Below the pieces are notes generated by a model that was given only the letters and a program-made list of their open reading frames with translations, was not told where the DNA came from and ran no database searches. The position numbers and the translations under genes were made by a program. 22,929 bases of DNA, taken from a virus. The DNA lies in IMG/VR virus record IMGVR_UViG_3300025132_000324, positions 1 through 22,929 of that record; one strand, 5' to 3'. This document shows, in pieces, positions 18,501 through 22,929 of this stretch (position 1 is the first letter of the stretch; each line of letters opens with the position of its first letter).

Positions 18501-21464
18501 CATTATTATGATGATGTGCCAGGACCTCCATCAGACTCTGTAATAATAGGGGCTCTATCGCCCTCCGCGCTTTACTCTAGAAAGCATCTCCTAACAACTT
18601 ACAAATCTGTTGTATCGCCGTCCGGTGTTAAGATTGCCGAAACTGGTAGCTCTCACACAAGCTTAACAAGTCATCCAATATCTGTACGTGGAGGGGAGGC
18701 TAAATGGCAAGCTGGCGAAAAGGCAGGCTTTGTAAATTATGAAGGAACGACCCCGACATTTATTTTCGATTCATCAGAGCCGTGGTTCAACAGTTATGCA
18801 GACTATAAGTCTGAACTAAAACTTATATCGAAAGATCATGGCATAGTTCCTGAATTTAGAATTAGCGAAAAGGTTGCAGATTACTTAAAATCAGGACCAA
18901 ATGCTGCTGGATTAACAGACACCTTTGAGGTAGTTGGGACCACTCACGATAGTGATGACCCAGGATTCTATAAGGATTTTTCAAACTCAGAGTTCCTGAA
19001 AGAATTTGCAAATATTTCAGAGATAACAGATACCACTCCAAAAGAAATAAGATTGATATGTAAGGCTGTGACACGCTTTAATCCATATAAGGGATTCTAT
19101 CCTGCACAGAGAACCATTGATATGGTGTCACAATTTGCTGAATCATATAAAGATTCAATATCGGCTAATGGCTATGGGGCTCCAGCAGTATCTGGCAGGA
19201 CTGCTATAGATGATAATGGTTCATTATTAAGGCCACTTTTACAGCCCCTATTTGCACCCGGCATCCTTTACAATACAATCAAATCAGGCATCTCTGTTGA
19301 TTTTCCTGTAATCACGACTCCAAAGAAAACAATAGTAAACCCCGCCGGGACGAATATATATGCTCTCCGAGGTGTGACTGATCAGCCAAATGGGCATAGA
19401 GAGGAATACTCTGGTGGCGTATTTTGGGACAAAAGGCTGCCATTTGAGACAATTCTAGATCCAGATAGGCACATGTCCAAACTTCAGATTTTTGATATGG
19501 AGCCTCACCCATCAGCTAGTTTAAATGCAACAGCCTCACTTGTGGCGCCCTCTAGCGACCCAACTTTCAAAAAAATGTCAAACAACTTTTTCGCAGAAGT
19601 GGCTGACTTTTTCTTAAAAGATTCTGAATACACAACACTTAAGTCTGGAATTGTTGAAGGTACTTTGTCCTTTGAATCTGGCTCAGTGTATGGTGCTAGG
19701 TTGAAAATACGACGCTCCACCAAGGGCTCAAGAACCTACCTAGATGATTTTGACAACGCGGGCAACTCCGGTAATAACTTAACAAGTGGATTTGCTATTG
19801 GCGGACTAAGAGTAAGCTCTTCAGTTGGTTATGGTACAAGCTCCATACAAATTCCGCAAGATCCAAAAAACACCCCGACCTTTAAAGAAACCTTTACGAT
19901 GTATTCGCGCCCATCGGCGTTTGGGCCAGCAATCTGGGGGAGAGCAGACACCGGCATTAAAGAAAATAGTGGTTCATTGGACTCGCTTGTTGGATATAAC
20001 TGGTCTTTTACTCCTCCCTATTATCATGGTGAATCTTGGGCAGATCTTGTGTTTTATCCCGATCACACAAAGAAATATACCTTGGAAGAAATCCTATCAG
20101 AAATAAAAGTAAATTACTTAAGAGTGGATAAGGGCTACCCAACACGCGGCTTAATGCCGGCTGAAGCAAATACCATATATTCTGCAAACAATGTAAATCA
20201 AAACGCAATGCAATTAGATTCTGTTTTAAACATGTTTGGAATCGAAAATATTACTTTTGAAGAAACAAATGATATAACTGGCGGCAAAACCAAGCGGAAC
20301 ACAACTGTTGCACAGCGATGGGTAATTCAGCCCAAGGCAGAAACACCTATGCTTAACTTTAATGACGAAGGTGTTAACAAAATAACAACTGTCAATGGGT
20401 ATTCGCTGAACCCAACATATGGATCCGAGTCGGTCCCAAGAGGAATGTGGCACCAGTTTGGTAACATTCCCGAAGAGGCGAATAAAGGAATCTTTTTGGA
20501 AATAGAAGACATACCAACAAACTGGCTACAATTCCACCAACAAGCTGTGAATTTAGATTCGATATATAATAATCAAGACGCTGATGCTAATGGCGAAGGC
20601 TTGTATAAAAATATGGAATCCTTGACTGATCTTTTCGGCTTTAAAGATTCCTCAGCAAGACTCGGTGAGCTTAAAGATTCACAGACGATTAGGGAAGCAA
20701 TCGTCGCTGTTCCATATATAACAACGACAAATGGTGGCTGCGGGGATGTTGCGGGACAAGAAACAACTTCAGAACAAAAGCAGTTCTTTACAATCCCAAG
20801 AGAAAGAATAGATGCCGCGCTAAGTGTAGGAACCAGCAAGGGCGATGCAGAATCTTCTGCTGGAGATTCAATTAGAGACCTAATACAGAACGTTAAAGAT
20901 TATGTGTTACCACCAGACTTTGATTTCTTGTCGGATCAAAAGAAGAGTCCTCTTGTTATGTACTTCTTTGAGTTTGAATATGAATTTGATAAGGATGATC
21001 TATCTTACATTTGGCAGAACCTTGCACCAAGAGGTTATAAGAAGATGGAACAGAAAGTCCAAACTGCTTCTCATACTCTTGCGAATAACGAATTACTACA
21101 GCCAGAAGATATTCTTGAAAATGAAAACTTGCGTTGGATGGTCTTCAAGGTTAAGCAGCGTAGCATGTCAAAGTATGAGAATAAGATATATCGCCAAGTA
21201 GGAACTAAGGGCGCAGATACTTCTACGTCAGGATACCAAGTGGAATACAATTGGCCATACGATTACTTATCCTTTGTTGAGATGGTCAATATGGATGTAG
21301 AGGTTCTCATGGATAACGAAGTAGAAATGGTCAATACATCAGCACAGATAGCAAAAACCAAAATTCCCAAAACCATCGACAATAGTAAGATAACAAGTGC
21401 CGCAGAAGATATCATTATCGACAGAGCACTAAGTACAATAGACCTACCGGGTGATATGACATGA
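12558..21464 (+). CDS. Giant baseplate protein (2968 aa): LamG-like lectin domain plus gpI/gp7-like region
   Basis: 2968 residues. Residues about 105-355 form a LamG/concanavalin-like domain: YANFDGS at 109-115, VTVEFWLKA at 181-189, WSHYALSF near 253-260, KLYVNG at 270-275 and SIDEFRFW at 311-318. Residues about 439-575 resemble the P2 gpI / T4 gp7 family, starting YFPSW (439-443) and ending with a KGTEKSI motif at 555-561. A second possible jelly roll spans about 640-845. Other conspicuous blocks are LLPASAV (P1061), GHVLERNKYQSKFP soon after, PMQGPFTE (from 1338), APGGIEVMTRGYQDF (about 1524-1538) and DDLSYIWQNL (2813-2822) near the C-terminus. Most of residues 1150-2750 is beta-rich and unassigned. 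It overlaps the previous gene by 11 bases with only a weak Shine-Dalgarno, suggesting coupling. I infer a gp7-type wedge component enlarged with sugar-binding or receptor-facing domains. A tail-fibre-like protein is the alternative. Confidence 0.75.
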   Translation: MSIKDLFGKQRTLLPQTTNKELLENVESTKNVKEKLELKRTFVPQIDYSEPANFAKYGSAHLYYKSAIERIHDFFPYDGSDAEINEFVNKSLPHEKYIFDNLYPRTNGYANFDGSSHITLKGGPHATSYTTLGNLFKDADSSKRSQANIYESNIYQDNNKPSDYGGGTRESNLKCDFQQGVTVEFWLKAPSPSANSKQTIFHLTNSSGGDALTIYLSGTAGSPFHVSLDNSSAAVFSNQQVGSTPTTASVSSWSHYALSFKSASAGVQTKLYVNGRLDSSDALGSAGVNTLTQKGTIAHIASGSVGFLSASIDEFRFWKTERDAFQIGSRYFTQARGGSNTDVSNATLGVYYKFNEGTTGITSTDEIVLDYAGRITNGTWSGTPSRTLESAIVEAGAASSEFKDPIIYSSHPSVSSLKSDLESKGRFYDLNNSTRFINYFPSWVIEESENDDTSQLEMVSHIVGAYFDKLYLQIQSVTEFKQPLYTSSSYKPLTFARHLPQSLGLYTPEIFIDSDIINTISNKTENFNFESDLEDTKNLIYLNLYNNLASIFKSKGTEKSIKSILRCFYIDDQIIKLNTYTNKARYELRNNLEQTTKLNNYINFNNSSSVDAVVYQRQNPSNTANTIGYISGSENEGYEFAYGATVQADITFPYFRTTVDVIDRSFSEVSLFGVVSASVQNPDDTKFLSTDNTNFQIFAVRESEKSKNAYFKLTSSISPNPFSEMTSSVFFGVYNNQDWNFSVSIEPNKSGSVKFVTGSDDYNYILRFEGHNTLLGDVRDTFSLEQTLTKTQGNNFLKSAKRVYAGAYRQNITGSLVNKSDVLLSGVRYWLKSIDYNAKKQHSLDFDNVGISDNYENISALDPAIKNLDVLNKDMLALSWEFSNLTGSDSTGNFYVTDFSSGSAQIRNNFGWVGNISGYMHSGYGFGFPNSSTKAIENKRINVFKFVDPERSTSSDMVTLVDDSQELFGIPEDVVSYHHTLEKSMYSAISDEMLKFFAGAVDFNNLIGEPVNRYRMNYKALEKLREAFFRRVENVKEVEKYVEYYKWFDDSLGDIIKQLLPASAVISENIFDVVEGHVLERNKYQSKFPTIEFKAQDPETPMLGIREKTLDWERAHHPASNSQRDNSEYWKNRAIRKNSDVVSSGNDAVDEQRDNIIETAEKYNTQPGPTVSQINKQTYSGQTFVLRKLSRPYKLNVDYKTNPPRVIKGGVNFDLNKNFGFHRVALHPAGPINTEDGIFVPRNVLLASLEDLAQVEETNDPPKNPNKKIKRNIKVQSGRDYEDGVGYKNIKSDIAFPFNIISSSVKTGYNKQVAELVSSNFQIVNVHNDVYGNDMEKPMQGPFTEHVVGGLQYRHVGINKGNDSYLTRPEGWKILLGQNCDVLTGAIGMVGADYPYPEANEVGVTPYPLTGAQKAFLYRDMVAKRPVNIKNIRHRTGSTVLGNYNHNYDVVNSVGSFSNPRQFIESQPILPENTFTPQTRFATSARTILDINRTELGHTDFNGDYSVSYLHSASGESVIISRFAAPGGIEVMTRGYQDFRSSDYSVYNAMNARNLTVRRSFQGVSSSIASETTGIRNFDHTGRDFGLMNLSARHSGRFFRDSTLVPDPGSSDNESPSFHRVHRNNKPVAIDEGRPAVEQKFDNLNVQHQIPRSDRQYSWISHSIIHMDGADPRYAGFMKTREKTPPPEAPYYRIGDSYVPFFEYVTASDPGSPIYQNTTRLNLLVRDGTGSAMNTLGLNTLRRTLLTSLPMHRRLNALLIRRGDLYGWNWTGTRQQDHPIIRIEKKENKISSIDPQTGLIKSYDMSPVNMSGRPVYLNIYKNTGTSPQGSTFVPRLGTTIKATYNNLKQGFNDPMLADRNSTLNAVAADRRTHLEDMVQMINESPTTSLNWVLYSENIFPSQINSFNGEKTFRDDYDNLYWRNTQDDRESLGNTLVNSFDVDVNQSSWVLDAPPDFLTRAAPPGPADLKTIGGGELQNTYFHYYDDVPGPPSDSVIIGALSPSALYSRKHLLTTYKSVVSPSGVKIAETGSSHTSLTSHPISVRGGEAKWQAGEKAGFVNYEGTTPTFIFDSSEPWFNSYADYKSELKLISKDHGIVPEFRISEKVADYLKSGPNAAGLTDTFEVVGTTHDSDDPGFYKDFSNSEFLKEFANISEITDTTPKEIRLICKAVTRFNPYKGFYPAQRTIDMVSQFAESYKDSISANGYGAPAVSGRTAIDDNGSLLRPLLQPLFAPGILYNTIKSGISVDFPVITTPKKTIVNPAGTNIYALRGVTDQPNGHREEYSGGVFWDKRLPFETILDPDRHMSKLQIFDMEPHPSASLNATASLVAPSSDPTFKKMSNNFFAEVADFFLKDSEYTTLKSGIVEGTLSFESGSVYGARLKIRRSTKGSRTYLDDFDNAGNSGNNLTSGFAIGGLRVSSSVGYGTSSIQIPQDPKNTPTFKETFTMYSRPSAFGPAIWGRADTGIKENSGSLDSLVGYNWSFTPPYYHGESWADLVFYPDHTKKYTLEEILSEIKVNYLRVDKGYPTRGLMPAEANTIYSANNVNQNAMQLDSVLNMFGIENITFEETNDITGGKTKRNTTVAQRWVIQPKAETPMLNFNDEGVNKITTVNGYSLNPTYGSESVPRGMWHQFGNIPEEANKGIFLEIEDIPTNWLQFHQQAVNLDSIYNNQDADANGEGLYKNMESLTDLFGFKDSSARLGELKDSQTIREAIVAVPYITTTNGGCGDVAGQETTSEQKQFFTIPRERIDAALSVGTSKGDAESSAGDSIRDLIQNVKDYVLPPDFDFLSDQKKSPLVMYFFEFEYEFDKDDLSYIWQNLAPRGYKKMEQKVQTASHTLANNELLQPEDILENENLRWMVFKVKQRSMSKYENKIYRQVGTKGADTSTSGYQVEYNWPYDYLSFVEMVNMDVEVLMDNEVEMVNTSAQIAKTKIPKTIDNSKITSAAEDIIIDRALSTIDLPGDMT
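12997..13022 (+). repeat. Short 15-base-period tandem repeat inside the giant gene
   Basis: CTAATATATAT occurs at 12997-13007 and again at 13012-13022, a period of 15 bases or five codons, so the frame is kept and the protein reads NIYESNIYQD. It lies in the LamG-like domain before its main strands. It looks like a small in-frame duplication rather than a regulatory element. Confidence 0.6.
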
Positions 21465-22462
21465 GTAAATTTTTAAATAAAAAAGAACAGGTCATTGATT
21501 TCAAGCTGACAAATTACGGCAACTATCTGCTTTCAATTGGAAACTTTAAGCCGACATATTACACATTTATTGATGACAACGTAGTATATGATTCAGCCTA
21601 TTTTCGTAGAACTGGCGAGCCACAAAACGAAATTCAAAAAAGAATCAAAGAAGAAACGCAATATCTAGAATCTTTAGTTTTGTTTGAAGAGGTTGGAAAG
21701 AATGATCTTCCAGATACAGAGATGAATTTTTTCCCCTCCGACGTGACACCAATTCAAAAGACAACAAGAATTGATGAATTTAGGCTTAATTCAATAATTG
21801 GTGATTCGTTTGTCGGAGAAGATAAACAAAAAGTCCCTTCATGGAAGGTCATATCTTTGAGATCTGATATTAGCTCATCGTCAGAAGTAGACACCATTAA
21901 TAATACAAGAATACCACAAGTAAATATCACAGCAAATTATTATAAAAAAATTGCTGACAGGCAAGAATACACACAAAGAACCTTCAACACATCTACTGAT
22001 AGAGATTTAGAAGTTGTTAGCAGAACGTTTGCAGACGGTAAAGTGGTGTATTTGGAAATGGCCGAGCCCCTAATTTATGTTGAAGAGGCAAATACAGAAG
22101 TCTTAAATGAAAATTTTGATATTGAAGTGTTCGAAGTACAGGATGGTTCAACATCAAATGGCGAAAGGCTAAACAGAAAATATTTTCAAAACATACAAGA
22201 GCAAATTGTTGATGGACTCATGGTTGCAGCAAATCCTGTAGAGCCTATAACAACAGAATTAACAAACGATGCAATTGAAAAACTATTCTCTGTCTATGTT
22301 GACGGAGAAATAGATGCCGAGACCGCTTGCAAGATTGCATCAGAATTTAACAAAGAAAGTTTCTTGGTCGATCTTGACTTTGATTGCAGTGCAACCACAC
22401 AGGAAGACTTGTTTTATGATATTTATGGTAGTGAAACGGAGGCAGAGATATGTCAAACATAG
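21461..22462 (+). CDS. Unrecognised structural-block protein (333 aa)
   Basis: 333 residues; I do not recognise a family. The N-terminus (FLNKKEQVIDFKLTNYGNYL, residues 4-23) is followed by an aromatic-rich stretch, YYTFIDDNVVYDSAYFRR, a likely compact alpha/beta start. The middle (about 100-240) is mixed beta, and the C-terminal third is acidic, with helical stretches and two cysteines separated by a DLDFDCS segment. No signal peptide, membrane segment or catalytic motif is visible. The start overlaps the giant gene's stop as ATGA, a typical coupled junction, and only a weak GGGTG precedes it. The next gene starts inside its 3' end. Its place after the baseplate genes makes a virion or tail-assembly role likely, but nothing in the sequence itself proves this. 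Confidence 0.75.
   Translation: MSKFLNKKEQVIDFKLTNYGNYLLSIGNFKPTYYTFIDDNVVYDSAYFRRTGEPQNEIQKRIKEETQYLESLVLFEEVGKNDLPDTEMNFFPSDVTPIQKTTRIDEFRLNSIIGDSFVGEDKQKVPSWKVISLRSDISSSSEVDTINNTRIPQVNITANYYKKIADRQEYTQRTFNTSTDRDLEVVSRTFADGKVVYLEMAEPLIYVEEANTEVLNENFDIEVFEVQDGSTSNGERLNRKYFQNIQEQIVDGLMVAANPVEPITTELTNDAIEKLFSVYVDGEIDAETACKIASEFNKESFLVDLDFDCSATTQEDLFYDIYGSETEAEICQT
22438..22442 (+). promoter_or_regulatory. Consensus Shine-Dalgarno site for the last gene
   Basis: GGAGG lies inside the coding end of the 333-residue gene, seven bases before the ATG at 22450. It is the best Shine-Dalgarno match of the window and decides the start of the truncated last gene. Confidence 0.7.
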
Positions 22463-22929
22463 CATTAAAGGGTGACGTTATACAAGATCTGGGTGAATAC
22501 CTCCCCAATCCATATATTGAGAGCATTGAAGTAGTCGAAGCGCTGCCAGTAGACCGACCTCAACAGGTAACGTTAAATATTCATTGTTCTCTTTTGTTTC
22601 TTATATCGGATGATTATAATGTTGAGGATGTGCAAGCAAACATTGAACAAACAGATATATATGCAGTAATCCTATCTAGTGCTGGAAAACAATTCAAGAA
22701 GCAATTAATTATTGACAGAATATCGTCCGATTCTACTACTAACGATGAGATTTATACTTTAGACTCGGGCGATGGAATTTCTGATAGGATAAGCGACGGC
22801 GATTATCAAGATGATTTATATGACGAAGAGGGCAGAAGAATTCTGAAAGTAAATTTTAGTTCAACCGTTTTATTAGATGTAGACGAGGGTATTGAGAGAG
22901 GAAATGTTTATCTTTATGTGTTTTCAAGT
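22450..22929 (+). CDS. Unrecognised protein, 3'-truncated by the window
   Basis: An open frame of 160 codons with no stop, running off the right edge, so this is a partial gene. It begins MSNIALKGDVIQDLGEYLPN and overlaps the previous gene by 13 bases in a different frame; a consensus GGAGG seven bases upstream supports the start. The visible part alternates beta strands (VTLNIHCSLLFLI near 41-53, VYAVI-like and QLIIDRI segments) with an acidic Asp/Gly/Ser-rich stretch around residues 100-125, and looks soluble. I recognise no family. The tight overlap and shared direction place it in the same late structural unit, so a virion or tail-assembly protein is the best guess. Confidence 0.8.
   Translation, partial: MSNIALKGDVIQDLGEYLPNPYIESIEVVEALPVDRPQQVTLNIHCSLLFLISDDYNVEDVQANIEQTDIYAVILSSAGKQFKKQLIIDRISSDSTTNDEIYTLDSGDGISDRISDGDYQDDLYDEEGRRILKVNFSSTVLLDVDEGIERGNVYLYVFSS

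Overview
The window is a one-directional structural gene block from a contractile-tailed (T4-like, myovirus-type) bacteriophage. All eight genes lie on the + strand. The largest intergenic gap is 28 bases, and several neighbours overlap by 1 to 13 bases. The DNA is AT-rich by eye. I see no tRNA, CRISPR array, insertion sequence, integrase or bacterial housekeeping gene. The firm landmarks are a gp25-type baseplate wedge protein (8942-9310) followed directly by a gp6/baseplate-J-type wedge protein (9330-11126). The very large accompanying proteins resemble those I associate with uncultured marine phages. That is an impression, not a search result, and nothing here identifies the host.

Layout. 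Position 2-268 holds the end, or possibly the whole, of a small helical protein. Position 268-1431 holds a protein with an OB-fold-like N-terminal part and a C-terminal M15 (VanY-type) zinc peptidase, a plausible baseplate hub or spike enzyme that cuts peptidoglycan peptides. Position 1433-2425 holds a protein with a short beta-rich repeat region, a candidate spike tip. Position 2443-8913 encodes a 2156-residue virion protein with an EF-hand-like loop at its N-terminus, a lysine-striped hydrophobic helix and a late histidine cluster. Next come gp25-like and gp6-like. Position 11126-12568 encodes a 480-residue protein with a DNRLRE-like N-terminal half. Position 12558-21464 encodes a 2968-residue protein that begins with a LamG-like lectin domain and continues with a region resembling the P2 gpI / T4 gp7 family. 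Position 21461-22462 is an unrecognised 333-residue protein. Position 22450 to the window end is the start of one more gene, cut by the window.

How the genes fit together. In phage P2 the baseplate core is encoded in the order V (spike), W (gp25-like), J (gp6-like), I (gp7-like). The same order can be read here, but with a 6.5 kb giant gene between spike and W, a DNRLRE-like gene between J and I, and the I-like segment buried inside a 2968-residue lectin-bearing protein. The two giant genes fill about two thirds of the window. My reading is a baseplate whose conserved contractile-injection core has been greatly enlarged, probably with surface-binding and peptidoglycan-cutting parts. The core assignments are firm; the roles of the giant proteins are inferred.
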